Shown: piece by piece, positions 17,224 through 24,612 of the stretch | Position numbering within the stretch: position 1 is the first letter of the stretch | Layout of the letters: each line of letters starts with the position of its first letter | Assembly (NCBI RefSeq): GCF_022842375.1 | Contig: NZ_JALHPR010000030.1 | Location: 1 to 46,498 of the forward strand | Origin: Elioraea sp. | GTDB lineage: Bacteria; Pseudomonadota; Alphaproteobacteria; Acetobacterales; Acetobacteraceae | Length of the DNA stretch: 46,498 nt | Direction of reading: 5' to 3' | Position numbers and translations under genes: made by a program | The notes under the pieces: generated by a model | What the model was told of the DNA's origin: nothing | Seen by the model: the letters and a program-made list of their open reading frames with translations, nothing else | The model's database searches: none

Positions 17224-18171
17224 ATGGTGTGGAGACAGGCCCCCGTGTGGCCCCTGACTCGGCTTTTCCGACCGACAGCCAAGACCGAAAGCGGGCATGG
17301 CGCCGTCACCGGCTTTGCCGAACAGGCGGCTGGCGCATTCTCCCGTTCCGCTGCGACAGGCACAGACGTGCTGGCGAGGTCGCGCCAGCGGACCGATCCC
17401 GTCTCCACCACCGATCGTCCCGCCCAGGGCCCCAATGATGGCCCCATTGAGGGCCCCATTGAGGCCCCCAGCGAGAGCGGAGGGCCGCTTCCCTTCGCCA
17501 GCACAGGGCCGCACGGCCACCGCGCGCGGATGCGGCAGAAGCTTCTCTCCCGCGGCCCGGATGCGCTGGCCGATTACGAGTTGCTCGAGATGCTCATGTT
17601 CTTCGCCATGCCCAAGGGCGACACCAAGCCGCTCGCCAAGGCGCTGATCAACCGCTTCGGCAGCTTCGCCAACGTTCTTGCAGCCCCCCAGGGAACACTG
17701 CTCGAAACGCGCGGCCTCGGCCCCCACAGCGTCGCGGCGCTGAAGCTCGTCCAAGCCGCCGCCCTTCGCATGGCGCGGGCGGAGGTGATGGAACACCCCG
17801 TGCTGAACACCTGGGACAGGCTGATCGAGTATCTCACCGCCGTGATGGCGCGGGAGAAGATCGAGCAGTTCCGCGTGCTGTTCCTCGACAGCAAGAACCG
17901 CCTGATCGCCGACGAGGCCCAGGCGCGCGGCACGGTGAATCACACCCCCGTGTATCCGCGAGAGGTGGTCAAGCGCGCGCTCGAGCTGCACGCCACCGCC
18001 ATCATCCTCGCCCACAACCACCCTTCCGGTGACCCGAGCCCGAGCCGGTCCGACATCGAGATGACGCGCATGGTGAAGGAGGCCGCGAGTGTGCTGTCCA
18101 TCACGCTGCACGACCACCTGATCATCGGCAACGGACGGTGGCTCAGCTTCCGCGCGGAAGGGTTGCTGTAG
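17224..18171 (+). CDS. radC: RadC-family JAMM/MPN protein
   Basis: A 315-aa protein. The conserved RadC part begins around residue 100 with [20 protein letters not shown], continues through a helix-hairpin-helix-like region ([17 protein letters not shown]) and ends with the MPN+ domain. The JAMM zinc motif is complete: His264-x-His266, then ten residues and Asp277. Despite the historical name, a DNA-repair role has been refuted for E. coli and the real activity is unsettled. The N-terminal 100 residues are low-complexity and include a 12-bp repeat. ATG 17224 was chosen for GGAG 7 nt upstream; ATG 17164 is in frame but lacks a ribosome site, and GTG 17368 is also possible. It is divergent from the exopolysaccharide transferase. 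Confidence 0.9.
   Translation: MVWRQAPVWPLTRLFRPTAKTESGHGAVTGFAEQAAGAFSRSAATGTDVLARSRQRTDPVSTTDRPAQGPNDGPIEGPIEAPSESGGPLPFASTGPHGHRARMRQKLLSRGPDALADYELLEMLMFFAMPKGDTKPLAKALINRFGSFANVLAAPQGTLLETRGLGPHSVAALKLVQAAALRMARAEVMEHPVLNTWDRLIEYLTAVMAREKIEQFRVLFLDSKNRLIADEAQARGTVNHTPVYPREVVKRALELHATAIILAHNHPSGDPSPSRSDIEMTRMVKEAASVLSITLHDHLIIGNGRWLSFRAEGLL
17428..17475. repeat. 12-bp in-frame tandem repeat in radC
   Basis: Four 12-bp units of the type GGCCCCATTGAG run from 17428 to 17475; units two and three are identical, the first and last are diverged. They encode Gly-Pro-Ile-Glu-like repeats in the N-terminal extension of RadC and would stay in frame if the copy number changed. Confidence 0.85.
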
Positions 18172-18178
18172 AGCAGAT

Positions 18179-18206
18179 CGCATACGGCTGGGACCAGCCG
18201 GATGCG
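18179..18206 (+). terminator. Hairpin after radC
   Basis: CGCAT-A-CGGCTG, a GGAC loop, then CAGCCG-G-ATGCG forms an 11-bp stem interrupted by one A/G mismatch. It starts 8 nt after the radC stop. There is no clear T-tract, which is common in GC-rich genomes, so it is a probable but unproven terminator. Confidence 0.45.
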
Positions 18207-18300
18207 TGACTATGCTCGCCAACAATGCAGGGGGCGGGATGACGCGTCCAGGCCGCTCGGGCAGTCTCCGCGCCACCATGATCGGCGGGGGAGAGGTGCG

Positions 18301-18990
18301 ATGCCGTTGCTGGGCTCTGGCGTGCTGGCGAACTGGGGCGGGGTCACGCCGGAGGCGGAGGCCGACTACAACGCCTGGCACAGCCTCGAACACCTGCCGG
18401 AGCGGCTGCGCGTTCCCGGCTTCAGGCGCGGCCGGCGCTGCCAGGCGGTGGCCGGAACCGACCCGCGGCTTGCCTATTTCATGGCCTACGAGGTCGAGGC
18501 GACACCGGTGCTCACCTCCCCGCCCTATCTCGCACGCCTGAACGACCCGACGGCGTGGACGCGGCGAATCCTTTCGGCCTACGTCGCGCCATGCCGGACC
18601 GTGTGCACGGTGCTGGCCAGCCGCGGGCTTGGCGTCGGCGGTTGGCTCGGCACGGTGCAGATCGCGCCCAGCGGCGCGCGCGAGGCCGCCCGCGCGCTCG
18701 CCACCGGCCCCTGGATCGATGCCGCGATGGCGATGCCGGGCATCATCGGCGCGCATGCGGTCGAGGGCGACGAGACGCTGGGCCAGCAGCCCACCGCCGA
18801 GAAACGCTTCCGCGAAAGCCGCGGCGAGCCTGACCGCACCGTTGCCTTCGCCCTGCTCATCGACGGGCTCGACCAGGCAACGACCGCCGCGGCACTCGCC
18901 ATGGCCGCGGGCATGTCGGAGGCCGCCGGTGCGGTGACAGCAACGCTCTACCGCACCCAGCACGTGCTCACCCGCGAGGACGTTGCTTGA
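18301..18990 (+). CDS. Conserved protein, probable dimeric alpha-beta barrel fold
   Basis: A 229-aa soluble protein without signal peptide. The most striking motif is YNAWHSLEHLPERLRVPGFR (residues about 24-43), typical of a family of uncharacterised proteins with ferredoxin-like, EthD/DUF4286-like folds. A second half (residues about 120-215) could repeat the fold. Function is unknown; the His and Glu in the motif may be functional. ATG 18301 is set by GGAGAGG 6 nt upstream, although the frame is open earlier. The next gene converges on it, with 5 nt between the stop codons. Confidence 0.75.
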   Translation: MPLLGSGVLANWGGVTPEAEADYNAWHSLEHLPERLRVPGFRRGRRCQAVAGTDPRLAYFMAYEVEATPVLTSPPYLARLNDPTAWTRRILSAYVAPCRTVCTVLASRGLGVGGWLGTVQIAPSGAREAARALATGPWIDAAMAMPGIIGAHAVEGDETLGQQPTAEKRFRESRGEPDRTVAFALLIDGLDQATTAAALAMAAGMSEAAGAVTATLYRTQHVLTREDVA

Positions 18991-18995
18991 ACCCA

Positions 18996-19892
18996 TCACG
19001 CCCGCGCGCGATAGTGCGCGAGCGTCGCGGCGATGCCGTCCGCAAGCCCTGTCCGCGTGAGGCCGGGGAACATGGCGTGCACGCCGTTGTCGGGGATCAC
19101 GCCCATGATCGGCAGCGGAGGGCCGTCGACAGTGATCTCCGCCCCCGGCGCCTGGCGCATGATCTCGCGCGCCACCTCAGCCACCTCCACCACCGCGCCT
19201 GGGAGGTTGAACACGGAAGCGCCTGGCGCCGAGCCCTCCGCCGCGGCGGCGAAGGCAGCAGCGACGTCGGCGACGTAGACGAGATCGCAGATCCCGCTGA
19301 AGCCGATCACGCAGGGCTCGCCGCGCGACGCGGCGCGGCAGGCCAGCGTCGGGCCGGCGGAGAGCCCCGTCTCGCGGCCCGGCCCGTACACGACGAGAGG
19401 CCGGAACGATACGCTGTCGATCCCGTGCATCGCGGCATAGGCGCGGCCGATTCCCTCGCCCGCGAGCTTCCAGGCGCCGTAGAGGGTCGCAGGCTCCGGA
19501 TGGTCGGCATGAGCGGGGCCGAACACGCCAGCGCTGCTCATTACCAGCACGCGGCCGATACCGTTGGCGCGCGCCGCCTCGAAGGCGCGCAGCGTGCCGA
19601 GCACGTTGATCTCCGCCCCGCGCACCGGCTCGGCCGCGCAGAAGGGCGTCAACACCGCCGCGAGGTGGACGATCAGGCTGCAATCGCGTGAAGCGGCCTC
19701 GAGCGTGCCGGCGGCGGCGATGTCGCCCACCACCCACTCGAACGCATCCATGCGTGGTCCGAGCAGGTCGCGGCCGATGCGGCGATCCGCCGTCATGTCG
19801 AACACCCGCACCGACCAGCCGCGATCGGCGAGCGCACCTGCGATCCACGCGCCGATGAACCCAGCCCCGCCCGTCACCAGAACACGCCGCAT
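18996..19892 (-). CDS. NAD-dependent epimerase/dehydratase (extended SDR)
   Basis: A 298-aa extended short-chain dehydrogenase. The Rossmann motif TGGAGFIG is at residues 7-14. The catalytic set is Ser119/Ser120 (VMSSAGVFG), Tyr138 and Lys142 (YGAWK). The C-terminal half has the substrate-domain stretch ICDLVYVADVAAAF. Likely substrates are nucleotide sugars or other hydroxy-carbonyl compounds; the sequence does not decide. ATG 19892 was chosen because GGAG lies about 8 nt upstream and the Rossmann strand then starts at the N-terminus; an upstream in-frame start at 19922 is less likely. It is divergent from the second TRAP operon. Confidence 0.85.
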   Translation of the reverse strand: MRRVLVTGGAGFIGAWIAGALADRGWSVRVFDMTADRRIGRDLLGPRMDAFEWVVGDIAAAGTLEAASRDCSLIVHLAAVLTPFCAAEPVRGAEINVLGTLRAFEAARANGIGRVLVMSSAGVFGPAHADHPEPATLYGAWKLAGEGIGRAYAAMHGIDSVSFRPLVVYGPGRETGLSAGPTLACRAASRGEPCVIGFSGICDLVYVADVAAAFAAAAEGSAPGASVFNLPGAVVEVAEVAREIMRQAPGAEITVDGPPLPIMGVIPDNGVHAMFPGLTRTGLADGIAATLAHYRARA

Positions 19893-19928
19893 CCCGCCTT
19901 CTCCACTCGAAGCCCACCTCACGAACGC

Positions 19929-19956
19929 TTGACCGCGCTCGCGGTTCCGTCACGAT
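19929..19956 (+). promoter_or_regulatory. Candidate promoter with embedded operator for TRAP system 2
   Basis: TTGACC (19929-19934) and CACGAT (19951-19956) are spaced by 16 nt and would make a modest sigma-70-type promoter 42 nt before the binding-protein ATG. The spacer contains a perfect dyad ACCGCG-CT-CGCGGT (19932-19945), a plausible repressor operator. Both are sequence predictions. Confidence 0.35.
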
Positions 19957-19997
19957 GCGCGCCAATCAGAAGACTGCCGTATCGGGAGAGAACCGTC

Positions 19998-20984
19998 ATG
20001 ATCCGCCTCACGCGCCGCAGCCTTGCAGCCGGCCTTCTTGCCGCGCCCTTCGTCCGCCCCGCCATGGCACAGCGCGCGATCACGCTGCGCATCGCGCATG
20101 CGCTGCCGCAGGCGCACACCTACCAGCTCTGGGCAGAGCAGTTCCGCGATGCGCTGAGGGCCTCGGTGGGTGAGCGGATCGACGTGCGCGTCTTCCCCAA
20201 CGCGCAGCTCGGCCGCGAGACGGAGTATCTCGAGGGCATGAAGCTCGGAACGATCGACGGCGCGATCCTCGGCCGCCACGGCCAGGTCGACCCGCGGCTC
20301 GACGTGCTGAACATGCCGATGATCTACCGCGACGATGCGCATCTCGATGCCGTGCTGCGCGGCGGCGGCGCGGTGCAGGTGCGCATCGACGGGATGATGT
20401 TCGAGAAGGGCTACAAGTGCCTCGGTTGGGGCGAGCTCGGCTTCCGCCATGTGACGACGCGGGCCGAGCCGGTTCGGCGGGTGGCCGACATGCGTGGCCT
20501 CGATATCCGCGTGCCGAATGTCGAGCCGTGGCTGTTCGCCTTCCGCCAGTGGGGCGCGAACCCCACCCCGCTCGACTTCTCCGAGCTCTACGCCGCCCTC
20601 CAGCAGGGCGTGGTGAAGGCGCAGGAGAACCCGCCGGAGCTGATCTTCTCGGCCAAGTTCTTCGAGGTGCAGAAATTCCTCAACCTCACCTCGCACGCCA
20701 ACATCCCCTGCCAGTTCCTGCTCGGCCGCGTGTTCTGGGACCGGTTGCCGCGCGAGCTGCACGCCCCCGTCGAAGCGGCAGCGACCAAGGCGCGCGACGC
20801 CCAGGTGAAGGCCGCGCGCGAGGCCAACGCCAAGACCATCGCCGATCTCGAGAAGGCCGGCATGACGATCGTGCGCGACGTCGACCGCGCGAGCTTCGAG
20901 CCGGGCGCCAACGCCACCTTCTCGCGCTACGAGGAGCGCCTCGGCGCCGACCTCATCCGCGCAGTGCGCGAGGCGCGCGCTTGA
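19998..20984 (+). CDS. TRAP transporter substrate-binding protein DctP family (TRAP system 2)
   Basis: A 328-aa periplasmic binding protein. The leader MIRLTRRSLAAGLLAAPFV has a twin-arginine motif (RRSLAAG) and ends at AMAQ. The mature part has the DctP pattern: RVFPNAQLGRETEYLEGMKLG, then MRGLDIRVPN with the carboxylate-binding arginine, and the helix ELYAALQQGVVKAQENP, which is typical of classical C4-dicarboxylate-type DctP. ATG 19998 is set by GGGAGAG about 8 nt upstream. DctQ starts 28 nt after the stop, and DctM overlaps DctQ, so this is a complete operon. The substrate is probably a carboxylate; identity is not readable. Confidence 0.9.
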   Translation: MIRLTRRSLAAGLLAAPFVRPAMAQRAITLRIAHALPQAHTYQLWAEQFRDALRASVGERIDVRVFPNAQLGRETEYLEGMKLGTIDGAILGRHGQVDPRLDVLNMPMIYRDDAHLDAVLRGGGAVQVRIDGMMFEKGYKCLGWGELGFRHVTTRAEPVRRVADMRGLDIRVPNVEPWLFAFRQWGANPTPLDFSELYAALQQGVVKAQENPPELIFSAKFFEVQKFLNLTSHANIPCQFLLGRVFWDRLPRELHAPVEAAATKARDAQVKAAREANAKTIADLEKAGMTIVRDVDRASFEPGANATFSRYEERLGADLIRAVREARA

Positions 20985-21011
20985 AGGTGGGCGCGTAACG
21001 GCGGAGCGTCT

Positions 21012-21467
21012 GTGCATCTCGTCGCGCGCGCGCTCAGGCTCCTCCTGCTGGTGATGATGGCGGCACTCGTTGCCGCCGTCACCGCCGGCGTGGTGTTCCG
21101 CTACGGCCTCGGCGCCTCGCTCTACTGGGCGACGGAGGTACCGAACTTCCTGCTGGTGTGGATCGTGTTCCTCGGCGCCGCCGTTGCCTGGCACGAGGGC
21201 AAGCACATCGCCTTCACCGTGGTCGCGGACAGGCTGCCCGCGCTGCCGCGCCGCGTGCTCGATGTCGCGACGGCGGTGCTGCTCACGGGGTTCTTCGTTT
21301 TCCTCGTCATCATCGGATTCGAGCTCGTCGACCGCACGATGCAGAGCCGGTCGGAGGCGCTGAAGATGCCGCTCGGCCTGCTCTATCTCTGCATCCCTGT
21401 CGCGGCGGGGCTGATGGCGCTCGACACGCTGGCCTCGCTTCCCGCGCGCCTGCGCGGCACGCGATGA
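21012..21467 (+). CDS. TRAP transporter small permease subunit DctQ (TRAP system 2)
   Basis: A 151-aa protein with four membrane helices (about 6-26, 42-60, 82-104, 121-138). The family pattern is visible in VVFRYGLGASLYWATEVPNF and LGAAVAWHEGKHIAF. The GTG start at 21012 is supported by GGAG at 21003-21006. The stop codon overlaps the DctM start in ATGA, implying translational coupling. Confidence 0.9.
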   Translation: MHLVARALRLLLLVMMAALVAAVTAGVVFRYGLGASLYWATEVPNFLLVWIVFLGAAVAWHEGKHIAFTVVADRLPALPRRVLDVATAVLLTGFFVFLVIIGFELVDRTMQSRSEALKMPLGLLYLCIPVAAGLMALDTLASLPARLRGTR

Positions 21468-22744
21468 CGCTGACGCTGTTCGTCGTGTTCGGCGCGCTGC
21501 TCATTGCCGGCGTGCCGGTCGGCATCGGCATGGGGATCGCGGCGGCGACCGCGCTGTGGATCGATGGAAGCTTCCCGCTCACCATCGTCGCGCACCGCAT
21601 GGTCAACGGGGTGAACAGCTTCCCGCTGGTTGCCGTGCCGCTGTTCATCCTCGCCGGCTCGCTGGCGGGCGAGGCTTCCATCGCGACCAGGCTGGTGCGC
21701 TTCTCCGATGCGCTGCTGGGCCACATCCGCGGCGGTCTCGGGCACGTGAATGTCGGCGCCTCGATGTTCTTCGGCGGCATCTCGGGTTCCGCCGTGGCCG
21801 ACACGGCAGCGATCGGCAGCCTGATGATCCCGGCGATGGAGAAGCAGGGCTACACGCGCGAGGATGCCGGCGCGATCACGATCTGCTCCTCCGTCATCGG
21901 CATCCTCATTCCGCCCTCGATCCCGATGGTGCTCTACGGCATCGCCATGGGGCAGTCGATCGGCGCGCTGTTCCTTGCGGGCCTCGTGCCGGGCATCCTC
22001 GTCGGCCTCATGCTCATGGCGGCGGTGTACGTCATGGCGGGCCGCAAGGGCTGGCCGCAGCGGGCGGAACGTGCGCGACTGCCCGAGATCAGGCGCGCCT
22101 TCGCGGAAGCGGCACTGCCGCTGCTGCTGCCGGTGTTCCTGCTGGGGGCGATCGTCTCCGGCATCACGACGGCGACGGAAGCGGGCGTCATCGGCGTCGT
22201 CTACGCGCTCATCCTCGGCGGGCTCGTCTATCGCGATTTCGGCCTGCGCGACCTTGGCGGCATCCTGGTCAACGCCGCGATCAACACCGCCATTCCCTGC
22301 TTCGTTCTCGCCACCACATCGGTCGCTGCGTGGATGATCGCGGTCGAGCAGCTGCCGCAGAGCCTCGTCGCCTTCATGGATCAGCTCTCACTCGGCCGTT
22401 TCGGCGTGCTGATGGCGATCAACGTGTTCCTGCTCATGGTCGGCTGCGTGATGGACCTGGTGCCCGCGCTGCTGCTGTTCGCGCCGATCCTCTTCCCCGT
22501 CGCCGCCGCGGCGGGGGTGGACCCGATCCAGTTCGGCGCGATCATGGTGGTCAATCTCGGCATCGGCCTGGTCACGCCACCGGTCGGCAACTGCCTCTAT
22601 CTCGGGGCCGCGATCGCGCGCGTACCGTTGCCGACCCTGATCCGCGCGAGCCTGCCATTCATCGCGGTGAACATCGCGGCGCTGCTGATCATCACCTACG
22701 TGCCGGCCGTCAGCCTGACCCTGCCCCGCCTCTTCTACGGCTGA
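21464..22744 (+). CDS. TRAP transporter large permease subunit DctM (TRAP system 2)
   Basis: A 426-aa membrane protein, the usual DctM size. Hallmarks are VNSFPLVAVPLFILAGSLA, NVGASMFFGGISGSAVADTA, SSVIGILIPPSIPMVLYGIA and GLVTPPVGNCLYLGAAIA. The ATG at 21464 overlaps the DctQ stop by 4 nt. Its last 10 nt overlap the 3' end of the convergent TAXI-type gene. It belongs to the classical DctM branch, unlike the two longer permeases at 13205 and 39938. Confidence 0.93.
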   Translation: MTLTLFVVFGALLIAGVPVGIGMGIAAATALWIDGSFPLTIVAHRMVNGVNSFPLVAVPLFILAGSLAGEASIATRLVRFSDALLGHIRGGLGHVNVGASMFFGGISGSAVADTAAIGSLMIPAMEKQGYTREDAGAITICSSVIGILIPPSIPMVLYGIAMGQSIGALFLAGLVPGILVGLMLMAAVYVMAGRKGWPQRAERARLPEIRRAFAEAALPLLLPVFLLGAIVSGITTATEAGVIGVVYALILGGLVYRDFGLRDLGGILVNAAINTAIPCFVLATTSVAAWMIAVEQLPQSLVAFMDQLSLGRFGVLMAINVFLLMVGCVMDLVPALLLFAPILFPVAAAAGVDPIQFGAIMVVNLGIGLVTPPVGNCLYLGAAIARVPLPTLIRASLPFIAVNIAALLIITYVPAVSLTLPRLFYG

Positions 22745-24030
22745 GATGTCCCGCTGCCGCCGACAAGGCCACGCACGAAGGCGATGTGCTGGCGAAGGTC
22801 GTAGAGCGGCCGGGCATAGGCGAGCGGAACATGCGTCGTCGCCACGCGCGCGGCGATGCGGTCGAGGCGCGCAAGCAGCGCGTCACGGTCGGCCGATGCC
22901 CCGTCGTCCTTCAACGCATCCTCGACGGACCGCACATCGGCGTACCAGCGGTACACCTTGCGCTCGATCTGCCAGCGATAGAGCGGCGGGGCGATGCGCG
23001 AGAGCGGCAGCAGGATGGTGACAAGCGGGATGATCAGCACCCACGCGCGCTCGATCGTCACGGCCACCCAGAAGGGAAGATAGCGCTTGAGGAAACTCGG
23101 CCCGAACCGCCAGTAGCGGTCAGCGTCCTCGTGGAGCGGCCAGTCGGTCGGGGCGGCGGCGGGGAAACTGCCTGACGCGGCGAAGACCGGCCGGCCGCGA
23201 TGCGCCTCGGTCAACGCCTCCATCATCAGCGTCACGATCTGCGGGTGGATGCCCTCGCGCGCCACCACCTGCACCACGGGTGCAAGCAGGGTCACATCCT
23301 CTCCCGGGATGTCCTCGGTCAGGCTCACGCTGCCGGCCGGCAGGCGAACCGCGGCCAGGAACGGAAACGCCGCGGTGTATGCCTCGGTGCGGATGGAGAA
23401 GTCGAGCAGCGCGACCGACGGCTCGCGCAACAGCCGGTTGATCGCGGCCCCAGGTGCCGCGGAGACGAACACCGCGGCATCGATCACGCCCGTTGCGAGC
23501 GCCTCCGCCGCGTCGGAGCCGGCGAGCGGCAGCAGCGTCACGTCCGTCAGGCCGGAGCCCTCGATGATCTGCCTCGCAAGCACGCGCGTGCCACTGCCCT
23601 CGGGCCCGATGGCGATGCGAAGGCCCGAGAGGTCGCGCAGCCGCGTCGCCGCCAGGTCACGGCGGCGGAAGACCCACACGCCCTCGTGCGCGATGGCGCC
23701 GAGGGCGGTGAGCTGGGGCATCGTCTCGTCGCTGCCGACGCCGCCCTGGGCGAGGGCAAGGTCCGCCAGGGGCGGCGAGGCGGTGACGAGACGGAGGTTC
23801 TCGACCGTTCCATCGGTGGTGAGAAGCTCTGCCCGCACGCCCTGCCGCGCCAGGATGGCTGCCCAGCGGCGCGCAGCGGGAAGATAGGCTCCCCCCTCCG
23901 GCCCGGCAGCGATGATGATGGTGCGCGGCGGCGGCGGCGCGACGAACTGCCACGCCGCCACGAGGGCGGCAGCGAGCAGCAGGCCGGCAAGCCCGTATAC
24001 CTTCAGGAAAGCCCTGATGGAGGTCCACAT
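22735..24030 (-). CDS. Membrane-anchored TAXI-family TRAP-type binding protein, no permease partner
   Basis: A 431-aa protein of the TAXI solute-binding family. The binding domain (about 35-300) has the motifs TIIIAAGPEGGAYLPAARRW, VENLRLV, LADLALAQGG and LRIAIGPEGSGTRVLARQI. It is anchored by an N-terminal helix (about 13-31) and a C-terminal hydrophobic hairpin (about 318-352), followed by a cytoplasmic-type tail (YRWYADVRSVEDAL). Such anchored TAXI proteins occur widely without a fused TRAP permease and have no settled function; glutamate or another small acid is only a guess. No ribosome site is clear at ATG 24030. It is convergent with DctM of system 2 and divergent from the VOC gene. 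Confidence 0.82.
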   Translation of the reverse strand: MWTSIRAFLKVYGLAGLLLAAALVAAWQFVAPPPPRTIIIAAGPEGGAYLPAARRWAAILARQGVRAELLTTDGTVENLRLVTASPPLADLALAQGGVGSDETMPQLTALGAIAHEGVWVFRRRDLAATRLRDLSGLRIAIGPEGSGTRVLARQIIEGSGLTDVTLLPLAGSDAAEALATGVIDAAVFVSAAPGAAINRLLREPSVALLDFSIRTEAYTAAFPFLAAVRLPAGSVSLTEDIPGEDVTLLAPVVQVVAREGIHPQIVTLMMEALTEAHRGRPVFAASGSFPAAAPTDWPLHEDADRYWRFGPSFLKRYLPFWVAVTIERAWVLIIPLVTILLPLSRIAPPLYRWQIERKVYRWYADVRSVEDALKDDGASADRDALLARLDRIAARVATTHVPLAYARPLYDLRQHIAFVRGLVGGSGTSQP

Positions 24031-24086
24031 GCGGTGGCATCATAGAGCGCGGCGGCCGCGTCGCGCGAGCGGCACACGGCGCGTCG

Positions 24087-24161
24087 GCGGAGAGACGGGG
24101 GTCAGAGAGAGGGGGGCCAGAGAGACAGGGGCCAGAGAGACAGGGGCCAGAGAGACAGGGG
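24087..24161. repeat. 15-bp intergenic minisatellite
   Basis: Three perfect 15-bp units CCAGAGAGACAGGGG (24117-24131, 24132-24146, 24147-24161) follow two diverged copies (from about 24087). They fill half of the 156-nt divergent gap between the TAXI-type gene and the VOC gene. Frames on both strands stay open through them, but start-site context and families give no reason to call them coding. Confidence 0.9.
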
Positions 24162-24186
24162 CCGCGACACACCCTACACTCACGGC

Positions 24187-24609
24187 ATGAGCAGCATCCC
24201 CCCCAGGCCCGCCCTCGGCCAGCAGGTCACTTTCCTCTATGCAGAGGATACGGAAGCCTCCTGGCACTTCTATGAGGAGGTGATGGGGCTGGCGCTCGTG
24301 CAGGACCAGGGCACCTGCCGCATCTACGAGGCGGCACCGGGCGCGCGTGCCTTCCTCGGTGTGTGCCGCGCCCGCGCAGCCCGCGCGTCGGACAATCCGC
24401 GTGTCGTCGGCGGAGTGGTGTTCACCTTCGTCGCCGATGACGTCGATGGCTGGTACGCGCACCTGTTGGCGAAGGGCGCCGCGATCCCGCACCCGCCGGC
24501 CTACAGCGAGCATTACCGCGTGCACCATTTCTTCTTTCACGACCCGGCCGGATACACGCTCGAAATCCAGCGCTTCGACAGGCCCGACTGGATCAAGCCG
24601 GCTGGGTGA
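24187..24609 (+). CDS. VOC (glyoxalase/bleomycin-resistance) fold protein
   Basis: A 140-aa single VOC domain. The first beta-alpha module is QVTFLYAEDTEASWHFYEEV, the second runs from VVFTFVADDVDGWYAHLLAK to HFFFHDPAGYTLEIQRFD. His, Glu and Tyr residues of the second module match the metal-ligand area (FHDPAGYTLEIQ). Members include glyoxalase I, dioxygenases and antibiotic-binding proteins; the specific activity is not readable. It begins 26 nt after the intergenic minisatellite and converges with the third TRAP operon, with a 3-nt gap between stops. Confidence 0.85.
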   Translation: MSSIPPRPALGQQVTFLYAEDTEASWHFYEEVMGLALVQDQGTCRIYEAAPGARAFLGVCRARAARASDNPRVVGGVVFTFVADDVDGWYAHLLAKGAAIPHPPAYSEHYRVHHFFFHDPAGYTLEIQRFDRPDWIKPAG

Positions 24610-24612
24610 ACC

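Noticed and set aside
24031-24186. Short repeats at 24087-24161 considered as CRISPR or as coding repeats
   Set aside because: Units of 15 bp run head to tail without spacers, so it is not CRISPR. The frames through it have no supported start.
23912-24190. Plus-strand frame encoding Arg-Glu-Thr-Gly-Ala repeats
   Set aside because: It overlaps the 5' end of the TAXI-type gene antisense and continues only because the 15-bp repeat lacks stops. There is no ribosome site.
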